From the NCBI GenBank assembly GCA_933228895.1, contig OW121858.1:31085859-31149858 (forward strand): 64,000 bases of DNA, read 5' to 3'. A model generated the notes under the pieces. That model did no database searches, was not told where the DNA came from, and saw nothing but the letters and a program-made list of their open reading frames with translations. The translations under genes were made by a program, and so were the position numbers. Positions 21,039-33,104 of the stretch are shown here, piece by piece. This DNA comes from Platycnemis pennipes (lineage: Eukaryota; Arthropoda; Insecta; Odonata; Platycnemididae). Numbering within the stretch: the first letter of the stretch is position 1; every line of letters begins with the position of its first letter.

Positions 21039-22600
21039 TATTCAAATTAATAGTAGATAAATCATAATAAAATAGCATACAACAATTGATAACTAGGGAT
21101 GCCTAAAATAAATCAATATTTACATCAGGGGAGTTCAGGACGACGAAAAATAATAAACAAGTAACAATTAGTAACGGTGGGATGCAGAGAGAGAGTTAAC
21201 AGTGGGGAGTCGAAGGAGAGATAAGTGAATGGAGTCAAGATCAAAAGGCATGTGAAGGAGGAAAGAAGTTGTACAAAGGTCGGGGAATAAAGACGGCAGG
21301 AAGCGGAGACTATAAGGCGCTATCCAGGTACCGAAGGAGGAACCAGAAATTTACAGAGAGGCCAGGAAGGAATCGGGCAGGAGACCCACGAGATACGGCC
21401 TAGAAATAAGAAGATAAACGAAGGAGACAGACATACTTGCAGCCGTAGGGGTGAAGGCACAAATCCCCAGTGACTGATAAGTGTAGCCTTTAAGGATAAT
21501 AAAAGAAAGAAATACAATAACCTCCATAACTAAAATTGTTGCTGTCTGAAAAATAATGTAAATGTATTGAGATTGGAGCACAAAGATTGACATTGTAAAT
21601 TGGGCCCAATATATCTTTGCAAAGCTCTAAATATTGGTGTTGCTTATACAAAGGTTAATTTCTCATTAAAAGAAACTGTTAAACTTATTAAATGATTGAA
21701 CAAAGTGATTTTTCACAGCCATTCACTTGTAGATCAAAAATTAAACTAAGCAAATTGTCAGTCGCTTGTAATGCGCTTTTGTATTTAGATGGCATAGTGA
21801 GTCTTAAACATGTTAATAAAAAATGTAAATAGTTGCAGACATGCTTTGTACTGGGTAAAAATTTTAAATAACTTGTTACAATCTGTAACAGGTATTTTAT
21901 TTTGGTGTGCCTCAGGCTGGCTTCGCTGTGGAGGAGGCAGCCCTATTCTGGTTCCTTCTGGCTATAGCCTACACGATTTGGTGAATAGATTAGCGAAAGG
22001 TGTGCGCATCTCATTTTCATTCGCTAGCGATTTTACGAGGAATGCTTCGCTTTGTCCCTCTGGTGAGGAAAAAGTTATTCTCAGTCAAATTTGAAGTCAC
22101 TTAGCCAAATTTGTAGAAGGATGTGAGGAAGAAAAAATCAAGATTGATTCAAAGAGCTACTTTAACATGACATCAGGTTTGAAGGAATAGCCAGGTTAGC
22201 CGTCTTTGCATATATTTTTCTGCAATTAAAACCTTTTCTGAAGGCATATCAATGTAAGGAATGATAATTTTTATTTTGTTGACTTAAAGTTTTTGATCTC
22301 TTATTACTGGAAGTTCATATGTATTATAGGAAAATAAACCTACAATTTTTCATAAGTTTAGACTTCTTTGCTTCCTCACTACCACTTTTATCTCTATAAA
22401 TGACCGAATTGTTGGAGTATTCAGGCACTCAAAAGTCAGGGAAAATCACTAATAATGGTCTGGAAATCCTGGAAAAGTCAGGGAAAATGAAAGGGAAAAA
22501 CTCCTATAAACCCTGATAATGGATGACCTAAGAACTACGTCGAATATTACAATAAAGCAGCACCAGGAAAGACATCAATCACTTTATCAATTTGGGTTCA
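21039..22600. other. no gene recognised
   Basis: Purine-rich stretch at 21,180-21,380; otherwise unremarkable. Near 22,430-22,525 GTCAGGGAAAAT and CCTGGAAAAGTCAGGG resemble the hAT-like terminal blocks seen at 17.8 and 20.1 kb. Confidence 0.35.
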
Positions 22601-22639
22601 AGTAGCCCCTCAGGGTCCAAGTAACCCTGATTTATGGTA

Positions 22640-24060
22640 ACAGTGAAGCCCTATGAGGTGAGCCCTCTATTTTATACTTACTCTATGGCACGTATAATAT
22701 TAAAGACTTCGTAAAGGTAAGACAGGGATTGTCTTTGTACGAGGTTCCACTCACTGAAGCGGGTGCCGTGGTGTTTGGGTGCAGGGAAAGTGGTTGGGCG
22801 TTGTCTTGGGAGTTCGCCTGGAGGCTTGAGAGGACCATCTCCTGGTTAGAAGACATCCTCGGCAGTTTTTGTGTCCGGATTGCGAAGAGTGGTGAGAGTT
22901 GAACGCCAGCAGTGGTCGAGTCTCCTCAAAACCTCCTCAACTTGTCAAGGAGATTGCGATCTGCAAAACGACAAATTTAGGATCAGTGTGCTGCGAAATT
23001 TAATCGCCGAAGCAATAGGAGCACAAGTAATAGTTATTTCCGTGGGAGTCAACCGACAGCTAAGGAAATAACCAGCGTCTTAGCGTAACCAGTCTATTTA
23101 ATCAATTAAAATGGGAATCATTGTCAGATCGCAGGTTGAAATTTAGACTTAATCTCTTAAGTAAATTCCAAGACAATATTTTCAGTGATGATGTTAAAAA
23201 TATTTTGCGAACCCCAACTATGGTAGACTGGACCATAATCATAAAATTAGAGAAATTGATTGCCGAACTGACAGATTCAAAATGTCCTTTTTCCCTCGTA
23301 CAATTAGAGATACCAATAACGGTAAATATGTCCAATCAGAGAGTAGCAATGGATAGCATTGGTAGCTGCATGTTGGTATGAGTACTTGAAGCTATACCTA
23401 CTAACAGAATGTTTTTGCATGTTTTCTTTGCAATTTCTATCTTTTTTAAATAGTGAAGTTCTGACTACTATATTAATACTATTCCTTTTTTATGCATGAT
23501 ATGTAGTGGATGTTTGGTGAGAAATCACCCCCTGCCACACACCCTTGTGGTGGCTTGCAGGGTATTATGTAGATGTGGATGAAGTCGCTTGCACCATTTA
23601 GGATGGGTGTGTGGTTAATAATGAGTGGATGGCTAGGGTGTCCCCAAAGAGACTTGACTTGTCAAAGAGATTGTGATCTGTAAAACAAGTAATATTGGAT
23701 CACCTTTAGTATAAAATAACAAAACTATAACAATAGCATATGTTATGTGTGTAAGTCGATTAGGAAAACAAAAGCAGTGGAAGCATTAATATCGTTGTGA
23801 CATAACACAAAAAATTTTTACCACACCACCTATGGAAAACTTCCGGTACTATGTCCAAAACAAATAACAGTTTTAACCTTTGCAGCGAGCCCCTTATATT
23901 ATACTTACTCTTTGATAGTATGCATAACCACGACTGGAGAAATGATCGTAGCTCTAATATCGCCTTTTCTCACAGCGTGAACATTTACTGTGTCCAATTC
24001 TTTTGCCAATTTTTCAATTGATGCTTTCTCTTTTCCTCCATGACTTGCTTCGTCAACCGA
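22640..24060 (+). repeat. tandem-duplicated locus flank (two degenerate units)
   Basis: TTTTATACTTACTCTATGG near 22,670 resembles TTATACTTACTCTTTGATAG near 23,900, and ACTTGTCAAGGAGATTGCGATCTG (22,938-22,961) resembles its counterpart at 23,658-23,681. The matched blocks do not recur in simple order, so rearrangement or old duplication with LINE K2 between is likely. Confidence 0.3.
23081..23583 (+). mobile_element. Jockey/CR1-superfamily LINE 3' fragment, copy K2
   Basis: Same 3' piece as K1 (WESLSDRRLKF, FSDDVKNILRTP, FFPRTIRD-like end) and the same 3' UTR through CACACACCCTTGTGGTGG to the GTAGATGTGGATG tail. Uninterrupted, so it serves as the empty-site reference for the hairpin insert in K1. 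Confidence 0.75.
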
Positions 24061-24061
24061 G

Positions 24062-24715
24062 GAGGTGAGGGCAAAGGAAACGCGGTTGAAGCCAACCAAA
24101 CGCAACAAGATTGACCTTGAACGCAAGCTGGAGATGATACGCAAGTACGAACAGGGCCAAAACTTGTCCTCCATTGCGCGCGAGTTTGGGTACCCCGTCT
24201 CCACGACCAACAGCATCATCAAGGATGGGGAGAGGTTCAAGAGTTACGCGGTTCCGGGCCAATTGCGGTTGTATCGCATCCATTCCGTCCCCGGTATGCC
24301 CCCACCACAGAGCCAGCCTGTTGCCAACTCACGGCAGCTACGTGGACAGATTGTGTCCGGTACGGAACCATCACGGGTTCAGCCGATTTCTTCCGGTACT
24401 GGATCCCTTCAGAGGCAGCTCACTTCCGGTACGAGTATGGCACATGGTCAGCCCGCACCCTTCCCATCCCTGATGCTGGACGGGTCGCCAGAGTCCTCGG
24501 AGCTACTCACAGGTGCGGTATACGAGATGGAGAAGCGGCTGCTCCTCTGGATCGAGGCTCAGATTGCACACGGAGCTACTGTGAACCTCACGACTATCCA
24601 GACGAAGGCTAAACAGATCTTCGAGGAGGTTAAGGGGAAGCACGGCGATTCTAATGAGAAGTTCGTTGCGAGTAATGAATGGTTCCTGAAGTTTAAGCGA
24701 CGTGCTGGCTTCAGG
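24062..24715 (+). CDS. CENP-B/pogo-type protein exon 3 with two HTH domains (654 bp)
   Basis: 218 open codons ending GGCTTCAGG|gtatga. Residues ~15-60: first helix-turn-helix (RNKIDLERKLEMIRKYEQG, SIAREFGYPVSTTNSIIKDG). Residues ~65-135: Pro/Ser/Gly/Gln-rich linker with SGT repeats. Residues ~140-218: second, CENP-B-type HTH (EMEKRLLLWIEAQIAHGATV, IQTKAKQIFEEVKG, ASNEWFLKFKRRAGF). This is the N-terminal half of a Tigger/jerky/CENP-B-like protein; the DDE half is not seen. A nuclear DNA-binding role follows from the family. The clean 654-base frame in a region of broken genes suggests recent activity or selection. It would continue in an exon past 24,715 that I cannot find. Confidence 0.7.
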
Positions 24716-24833
24716 GTATGACAGTAGCCACGTTCAAGTACGGTGGTGATCTTTTCCAAAGAGTTCGGACCTTACCAGTGGCATACATTTCAGTGAAGCG
24801 TACCGTCCTGTTTTGAACATGGCTGGGCACGAT

Positions 24834-25293
24834 TAGAGATGGGTAAATTACGGTAAATTTCAATTGAGGTGAATTACGGTAAATTTCAATTGAGGTGAAT
24901 TACGGTAAATTTCAATTGAGGTGAATTACGGTAAATTTCAATTGAGGTGAATTACGGTAAATTTCAATTGAGGTGAATTGCCATAAATTTCAATTCAGGA
25001 AAATTACCGTAAATTTCAAATGAGGTAAAGTACTGTAAATTTCAATTGAGGTGAATTACCATAAATTTCAATTGAGGTAAATTACGGTAAATTTTAATTA
25101 AGGGAAAGTACTGTAAATTTCAATTGAGGTAAATTATAGTAAATTTCAATTGAGGTGAATTACCATCAATTTCACTTGAGGTGAATTAACGTAAATTTCA
25201 ATTGAAGTAAATTACCATGGTAAATTACAGTAATTTTCGAAAATTACCTTATATTTCAGGAAATTGTAAGTTTTAATTTGGATCGGGAATAGC
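24834..25293 (+). mobile_element. hAT-type MITE family A, partial copy A4 with 26-bp satellite
   Basis: Starts TAGAGATGGGTAAATTACGG, then about 14 tandem copies of a 26-bp unit (AATTACGGTAAATTTCAATT plus GAGGTG) derived from the MITE terminus, then a short piece of the following element. The rest is missing where A5 begins. Confidence 0.75.
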
Positions 25294-25821
25294 TAGAGAT
25301 GGGTAAACTACTGTAATTTTCAATTGAGGTAAATTACCGTGGTAAATTACGGTAATTTTTGAAAATAACCATGATTTTCCGGTAATTTTAAGTTTTGAGC
25401 TGCAAATTGTTATCCGAGGACTCAAAATGAAATCAAATAGCATTGAGATATAAATGCAGACGCTTATATCAAATAAATCACCACGTTCATCTATTATAAC
25501 TCATTAAAAAATTAAAACAAAGTTGGCAGAAACACGCAATTTGCCTCTCTTTTCTCACACTATGAGAAATTTACATTCCAAAGACATACCTCTGTGCAAT
25601 GTGCAATTGTTATTTTACTCGGAATTAATCACGACCACATTGTGAACAAAATTGTTTTAGCTACTTAATTTATAATGTCACCCATTCCAATGGTTTCTTC
25701 GGGAGAAGGAAATTTTCTGAAAAACAACTTTTCTGAAAATTACCATTTATTACGGTAATTTTCAGGAGTGTTGGTACTTTACGAAAAATACCGTGGAAAT
25801 TTACCGAATTGCCCATCTCTA
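25294..25821 (+). mobile_element. hAT-type MITE family A, copy A5
   Basis: TAGAGATGGGTAAACTAC to GAATTGCCCATCTCTA, full length; directly abuts A4. No clear 8-bp duplication, perhaps because it landed in or next to A4. Confidence 0.8.
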
Positions 25822-25974
25822 GTAACAGTGCCGTGAGGTTCAATTCTCTCGGGTAGTGCTGAAAATTGTGCTTACGGACAGAAAAACTAAATTCTGACGA
25901 CCCAGTGCTGTTCTATCAGCCATGATTAATCGTACCGTGACCAAAATACCAATCTCTCAAAGAGTTACGTGTAT

Positions 25975-26155
25975 TGGTTGATAATGTGGACTTTGCAATA
26001 AAAAAAAAGTGATAATTTCCAGAGAAACATGAAAAGTGCTTCAATCGAGTAATGTTCATCTCTACTGGTTGACAATGTGGATTTTGTTATCAAACTAAAG
26101 TGATAATATCAAAAGAAGCATAAAAAGTGCTTTAGTTAGAGTAATGTTAATCGCT
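25975..26155 (+). repeat. degenerate ~80-95 bp tandem duplication
   Basis: TTGGTTGATAATGTGGA...AAGTGATAAT...AGTGCTT...GTAATGTT occurs twice in succession (about 25,975-26,055 and 26,066-26,150). Confidence 0.5.
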
Positions 26156-26411
26156 AGCTGCAGAGTTCCACCTACTTTTAGGTGATTTGTGGATACTGTC
26201 TCAACAACATTTTCTGTGTTCGTAGCAAACCATTTGGAGACCCCAATTTTCCACTTTTTTGTACATTTCGAAGTGCTGTTCAGAGAATTCATGTACCATC
26301 GATCGCAACAAGGTAATACATATCAAGGAGCAAGGTCTGGTGAAATAAAGGTGGGTTAATATTTCCAAGGCAAGATCTTTTTAAGTGTCTTTGAATGTTA
26401 TATATGAATTA

Positions 26412-27364
26412 GGGCCATATTTATAGTCATTACATAGGGGTTACCCAGCTCCTAGCAGGCCTAGACATGCGCAACTCGGTAAATTACCACGGTATTTTTC
26501 GTAAATTACCAACATCCCTGAAAATTACTGTAGTAAACGGTAATTTTCAGAAAAGTTCTTCTTCATAAAATTTTTTCCTCACGAAAAAACCATTGGAATG
26601 GGGATATCATAAATTAAGTAGCTAAAACGATTTTGTTTACATAGTGTCCGTGATTAATTTAGAGTAAAATAACAAATGCACATTGCGCAGAGGTACGTCT
26701 TTGGAACGAAAATTTGTCATAGTGTGACAAAAGAGAGGCAAATTGCTTGTTGCTGCCAACTTTGTTTTAATTTTTTTAATGAGTTATAATAGATAAACGT
26801 CGTGATATGTTTGATATAAGGTCGGCATTTGTATCTCAATGCTATTTGATTTCGTTTCGAGTCCTCTGATAACTATTTGCAGCTCAACATTTAAAATTAC
26901 CAGAAAATTACGGTAATTTTCGAAAATTACCGTAATTTACCAAGGTAATTTACCTCAGTTGAAAATTACGGTAATTTACCCATCTCTAAGCAGGCCCCTT
27001 ACGACGGAAATGAATATTTGTCGCGTTTCAGCCGCCAATGAACCCATGACAGTCCCCTACACGTGGCAGATGTATACTCCCCTGATATGTTATTGAAATG
27101 ACAAATTAGATGAAATCATTGGTCTCTATATGTTATATACCCTGGCTTAATATTCTAATTGGTCCATTCACATTACATTATGACAATTAACTTTCATCTA
27201 ATGCGATACTTTTATAAAATATTGAGGAATATGCATCTTCTACGAGGTGAAGGAGACTGTAAGTGATCCCAGAGCGGCATCAATGCGACTATAACATTCA
27301 TTTTCGTTGCAAGGGGCCTGCTAGGGGCCAGGTAACACCTAGGCAATGACTATAAATACGGCCC
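26412..27364. mobile_element. TIR element family H, carrying MITE A6
   Basis: Ends GGGCCATATTTATAGTCATT... and its inverted ...AATGACTATAAATACGGCCC share about 75 bases of inverted repeat (with CCTAGCAGGCCCCTT). A6 sits in the left terminal repeat. Net length about 420 bases without A6; no coding frame. Confidence 0.65.
26462..26988 (-). mobile_element. hAT-type MITE family A, copy A6
   Basis: TAGACATGCGCAACTCGG to TTTACCCATCTCTA, with an exact 8-bp TSD AGCAGGCC (26,454-26,461; 26,989-26,996). The other TIR of host element H has this site once, an internal empty-site control. Confidence 0.9.
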
Positions 27365-27880
27365 TTTGTTGCCTTCCATGCATTTCCACCATCTCGGGAA
27401 AACTTTCCAGAACACGAACATGACTGAATAGTTTATGGTTTCTCCTGCTTTCCACAGAAGTATTTTTTTCCTGGCACAAATTTCCACATTTTCAGCAGTA
27501 AAAATATCTACGCTGTCAACTCCTACCAAACAATTGACTCATGAATCTGAGGTTTGATGTCAAGACAACACAATAATTTATAAAATCGCATGTATATCAA
27601 CATATGTGTAACTTCATGTGTTGAGAAAATTGTGTTATAAGCCAGTACACCCAGTATGATATTGCCACGGGATACCTCTCATTACCTAATGAGAGCCTTT
27701 CACATGAACTACTTGTTATCCTTTCACATGAGCTACTTGTTATAACTATTTGAATGTGAAGTTTATTCGCTAAACTGTGCTTGGTGAAAATTTTGCTGAA
27801 GAATTAAGTTGTGTAACAAAGATATTACTCTTTGGAAATTTCACGTTTTCGGCAGCTTAAAAACACGATGTAATCGCATG
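27365..27880. other. no gene recognised
   Basis: AT-rich single-copy-looking sequence with a short direct repeat (CTTTCACATGA..TACTTGTTAT, near 27,700-27,745). Confidence 0.3.
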
Positions 27881-28151
27881 ACATCACGGCATGGTATCAC
27901 TATCCCAAAAATCCCGTAAAAGAGCTATGTTATTTCATGAATAAAGGCCGATCCAGAAAAACACCTACATGGACAATATTTTACTGCAAGAGCCATGTTC
28001 TGCTGTATAACCACGCACTAAATTGTCGATTTTCAACATCTTTTTTCTTCAAATATATTATGGAAAGGCCAAAGTATTTTATTGCCAGTCGATAGAAGGG
28101 CCAAAAACTGACGTGTCCAAAAATGTTCACAAAAATGACATTTACTTCATA

Positions 28152-29598
28152 CAGTAGAAGCCCGGTATAGTGAGTGTGGCTTATTGCAAGAATCGCGTTA
28201 TAGCGAGTGATTGTCTTTGTACCGCCAAAAGGCCTATGTTTTACATGTAAAATAAAGCGGATATAGCGAGGCCAAAAAGTTCCTTCCACGGTATACGCTC
28301 GGTATTACGACAGGTATCTCTCGAGGGCGATGCACCGCCTAGCAAAAATAAACTATTGTGTTTTGTATTATCTGCTGATTAAACTAAAAATACAAGATGT
28401 GTGCCATATCTACAACACCTAAAGCCAGTTATGTCCAAACATTAGCGATTTACGGCCTTCAGTACGCTCAGCGTGCTCCCATTTTACGTTCTTCTTTTGT
28501 TAGGCCCAGTCATCAGTGGGAGTGGGCGGACGACGAGCAAGATGAGAGTAGGAGAGAGAGTTAGGTCTAGGCATGGGCGATATTGATAATTCAATATCGG
28601 GATACGATAATTTTAGCATATCGTAAGGTGGCGATAACGATAACTCAGCGTCTTATCGTGCCCCAATATGTTATCGGGGCACGATAAGATATCGGGGCAC
28701 GATAAGATATCGGGGTGCGATAAGATGTCGGGGTGCGATAAGATGTCGGGGCACGATAAGATATCGGGACACGGTAAGATATCGGGGTGCGATAAATATC
28801 GCTATAAATAGGTATCGTGATAACTATCACGATAAATATCGTGACCATGATAAATATCGCGATAAAATATCATGATATCGTGACCATGATAAATATCGCG
28901 ATAAAATATCACGATATCGCGTCCCGATAAAATATCGCAAAATAAATTATCACGATAAATATCGCGATAAAAGATCGTGATATTGCGCTCGTTCAAACAT
29001 AGCGTGTTCGCGCCCGATGAATTATCGTGACATTACTCCAGTTAATCGTGTCGGAAAAAGACAGCCGTAAGTTGGCCTTCGCTTAAGCTTGAAAAATATC
29101 TTCGACACCCCCGAAACATGCCTAATTTCAGTGAACCTTCAGGCCAATTTACCGAACTGATGGACGTACTGGTTAACATTCGAAAACTCGACAAAGCTGA
29201 TATTATCGTCATGACATATTCGCCAAATTATCCAAGACCTTCCACAGTATACCTAATATTTTAATTCCGACTAGTTACGCTGTCTTTTCAGCTTTCTTCA
29301 GCGATCGAAAAATAGAAGAACTGGAAGAAAAACACTGAAACTAGGGGAATTAATGTTTTATATTCTGGAAAATGTCCTATTTCTTTCATGAAATGTTGAT
29401 ATTCTACCAGATTGTGCCTGAAATGACTTTTTTGCTGTTTACCTTTGTCAAATACCACGGAAACAAAAGAAAAACTGTAAATACGAACGACTATGAGAAT
29501 TAGGTGGGTTTTTTCAACACCATCGGATATAACGAGCGCTCGATTTAGCGAGTGATTTCCGAGAGATTATGAGCACTCATTATACCAGGATTCCACTG
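28152..29598 (+). mobile_element. Tigger/pogo-like non-autonomous element T1
   Basis: Begins CAGTAGAAGCCCGGTATAG, ends CTCATTATACCAGGATTCCACTG, flanked by TA on both sides (28,150-28,151; 29,599-29,600). These are pogo/Tigger-type ends with a TA target. No transposase; the middle holds the TATCGCGATA-type array. Confidence 0.75.
28590..29040. repeat. GATAAGATATCGGGGCAC / ATATCGCGATAA array in T1
   Basis: Tandem and self-complementary units: GATAAGATATCGGGGCAC variants about 8 times, then TATCACGATAAATATCGCGA variants. Nearly every unit can fold on itself. The frames over it are repeat translations. Confidence 0.8.
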
Positions 29599-29600
29599 TA

Positions 29601-31162
29601 ATTCGGTGGAGGCTCCTTAACATGAAATCCATGCCAATAGCACGCCTGTAAGCCATTAATGTGATGAGACAAGATGCTGATATGACTTGCATGAAAATCA
29701 TTTCACCCATTTATGAGATATAAAGCCACAAACCATTCAGTCTATTCGTGTAGACAGCAGTTGAGCCTTTTCATCTCAAATCAGGCAGATAGTGCAAAAT
29801 CATGTCAGGTGACCATCACCGATTTCTCTAAAATTTATATATGTGAAAGCAGCATCCTCATGATGAATTATGATCACTTTATCTCAGCTCAGAACCGAAC
29901 CAATATAATGCTATGATCCTTTGAACATTGCTGAGTCAGGCCTCAAAGCAAAAAATGAAAAATCACATAAATGCTAATAACTAAGGAACCATGGCCCATA
30001 AAGCAGTGGTTTTTGTTTCATTTGGAAGATAATGCATTTAAGCACATTCTGACATAACTTTCAACTAATTTGAAATAATAGTAAACAAATAGGACGTATT
30101 TTAAACAATAAAAATTAGTAATTATTTAACAATTTATTAGGTACTAAAAAAGGCCTCCTTTTATGTGCTTTAAATTTTCACAGTGGCTAATTTAAATGTT
30201 CTGCTATCAATAAAAAAAAATAAAAAAAGGTAGTATTTTTATATGTTTTGTTTTATGGCATGTCAAAGTTAGGCATGTTTTCGACCCAATCTGTTTATGC
30301 ACTCCTCTCGTGCACCAAGATTGCATACCTATGAGGGGGGGAAATGAAGACTCGTTCTACTTAGCATGCATAATGGATAAACAGTACATACCTGAATCAT
30401 TGGTTACATCCACTGACTGAATGCAAGTTCAATCTTGTGTATTTCCATGGTGTCAAATGTGTGTAAACGCCCACTGCTACTAACTGGAAATGGTGGATGA
30501 GGCAATTTGTGCAGAACATTTTTCAATGACACTCAGGTGATGGTCACCTGACACCCCTCTGCCTGATTTGAGATGAAATGACCCAGTTATGATTCCTCAG
30601 GGATATCTAAGCCTGTAAGTAGGAGCTTGTTGTAGGTAATATTCCCTGCATTATTCACTCAAATTGTGACATTAAGCTTGCGTGATAAGGACAACATCAA
30701 AGGAAGCTTACTTGAACTATTGTATAAAGAAGAGTACCTATAGCCTGAGCATAATTTGCAAGGATAAAGAGAAATGTCTTGAATGTTAACAATCTTGTCT
30801 CATCACATCAATGGCTTACAGGTGTGCTATTGGCATAGATTTCAGAATAAGGTGACTCCACTGAATTATGAATTAGATGTAATTTTTTTGAAAATTTCAG
30901 AACATAATGTTCTGACCATTCTATCGATTGGCAATAAAATAATGAGGCCTTTCCATTAACAATATATTTGAAGACAAAAGACGTTCATAATCAGCTATTT
31001 TATACATGGTTAAACGGCAGAGCATGGCTCTTGCAGTAAAATTAGTAGATTAACAATGAAAGAGAAATGTCGTTTTGACGAAAAACTAATATAAGGAGCG
31101 CAATTTTATGTATAATTTAGCATTGTAAAAAAGTACTCACCTTACCACACTTATGTTATTGA
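29601..31162. other. spacer of the palindromic complex; no gene
   Basis: Contains the inner inverted blocks of the complex at both ends and AT-rich sequence between (29,900-30,500). No protein signature. Confidence 0.4.
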
Positions 31163-31164
31163 TA

Positions 31165-32978
31165 CAGTGTAATCCCGGTGTAACGAGTGCTCATAATCCC
31201 TGGGAAATCACTCGCTAAATCGAGCGCTCGTTATATCCGAAGGTGTTGAAAAAACCCACCTAATTCTCATAGTCATTCATATTTACAGTTTTTCTTTTGT
31301 TTCCGTGGTATTTGACGAAGTTAAATGGCAATAAAGTCATTTCAGGCACAATCTGGTAGAATATCAACATATTTCATGAAAGAAACAGGACACTTTCCAT
31401 TATATAAAACATTAATTCCCCTAGTTTCGGTGTTTTTCTTCCAGTTCTTCTATTTTTCCGTCGCCGAAGAAAGCTGTAAAGAGAGCGTAACTAGTCAGAA
31501 TTAAAATATCAGGTATTCTGTGGAAGCTTTTGGATAATTTCGCGAATGTCATGACGTTAAAATCACTTTTTGTCGAGTTTTCGAATGTTAACCGGTACGT
31601 CCATCAGTTGATTTTGAGTTTTTAAAATTGACGACATATCGTTGCTCGATAAATATCGGTTTATCGTTCCCCGATAAATATCGGTTTATCGTTCCCCGAT
31701 ATTTTATCGGGGTATGATAAGATATCGGGAAACGATAAATTTCGCGATAAAAAAACATGATATCGCGTCCCTATAAAATATCACGATATCGCGCCCAGAT
31801 AAAACATCACGATGTATTATCACGATAAAAGAACGTGATATTGCACTCGTACAAATATCGCGTAATCGCACCCGATGAATTATGGTGATATTGCGCCGGT
31901 TAATCGTGTTGGAAAAAGACAGCCGTCGGGTTGGCCTTCGCTTAAGCTGGAGCAAGTACGTCACCTATCAGACCACTGAAATTGAAAGAGAGGGTGTGAG
32001 AGAACTGCTGAGAATTTGAATTAGCAGATAGCAGAATATTAAGTTTTCACACGTATTGCTCCAGCTTAAGCGAAGGCCAACTTAACGGCTGTCTTTTTCC
32101 GACAGGATTAACCGGCGCAATAGCACGATAATTCATCGGGCTCGATTACGCTACATTTGAACGAGCGCAATATCACTTATCTTATATCGCGATAGTTATC
32201 GTGATATTTTATCAGGGCGTGATATCGTGATATTTTATCGGGCGCGATATCGTAATATTTTAACAGGACGCGATATCATGATATTTTATCGCGATATTTA
32301 TCATGGTCAAGATATTTATCGTGATGTTTATCGTGATATTTATCGCGATATCTTATCGTACCCCAATATCTTATCATGCCCCGATATCTTATCGTGCCCC
32401 GATGTCTTATCGTGCCCCGATGTCTTATCGTGCCCCGATAAAATAGGCATGATAAGACGATATTTATCGTCACGATCTGAGTTATCGTTATCGCCACCTT
32501 ACGATATCCTAAAATTATCGTATCCCGATATTGAATTATCAATATCGCCCATGCCTAGACCTCACTCCCTCTCCTACTCTCATCTTGCTCGTCATTCGCC
32601 CACTCCCCTCCCACTGATGACTGGGCCTAACAAAAGAAGAACGTAAAATGGGAGCGCGCAGAGCGTACTGAAGGCCGTAAATCGCTAATGTTTGGACATA
32701 ACTGGCTTTAGGTGTTGTAGATATGGCACACATCTTGTATTTTTTGTTTAATTAGCAGATAATACAAAACACAATAGTTTATTTTTGCTAGGCGGTGCAT
32801 CACCCTCGAGAGATATCTGTCGCAATACCGAGTGTATACCGTGGAAGGAACTATTTGACCTCGCTATATCCGCTTTATTTTACATGTAAAACATAGGCCT
32901 TTTGGCGGTACAGAGACAATCACTCGCTATAACGCGATTCTCGCAATAAGCCGTACTCACTATACCGGGCTTCTACTG
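31165..32978 (-). mobile_element. Tigger/pogo-like non-autonomous element T2
   Basis: Inverted relative to T1: starts CAGTGTAATCCCGGTGTAAC, ends GGGCTTCTACTG, flanked by TA (31,163-31,164; 32,979-32,980). About 370 bases longer than T1 because of a larger TATCGCGATA-type array and an internal inverted duplication around 31,945-32,075. Confidence 0.75.
31630..32540. repeat. TATCGTGATATTTATCGCG array in T2
   Basis: Self-complementary units as in T1, with two AGCTTAAGCGAAGGCCAAC blocks in opposite orientation (about 31,935 and 32,062) that make a secondary hairpin of about 400 bases. Confidence 0.75.
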
Positions 32979-33104
32979 TATTGATAAATGTTTGCTCGAA
33001 AAAAAGCAGAAAAGCCTTAGTTACATGAAAGTGGCCCTACAGTATGTTGTTATCATTGGCAACGGTACTTGTGACAGAACGTGATTACGAGCCTATTTGC
33101 TAAC

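Noticed and set aside
28645..28996. Tyr/Arg/Ile-rich frames (YRDIY, SYRAPISYR repeats)
   Set aside because: Translations of the TATCGCGATA-type array in T1; the same holds for 31,704-32,646 in T2.
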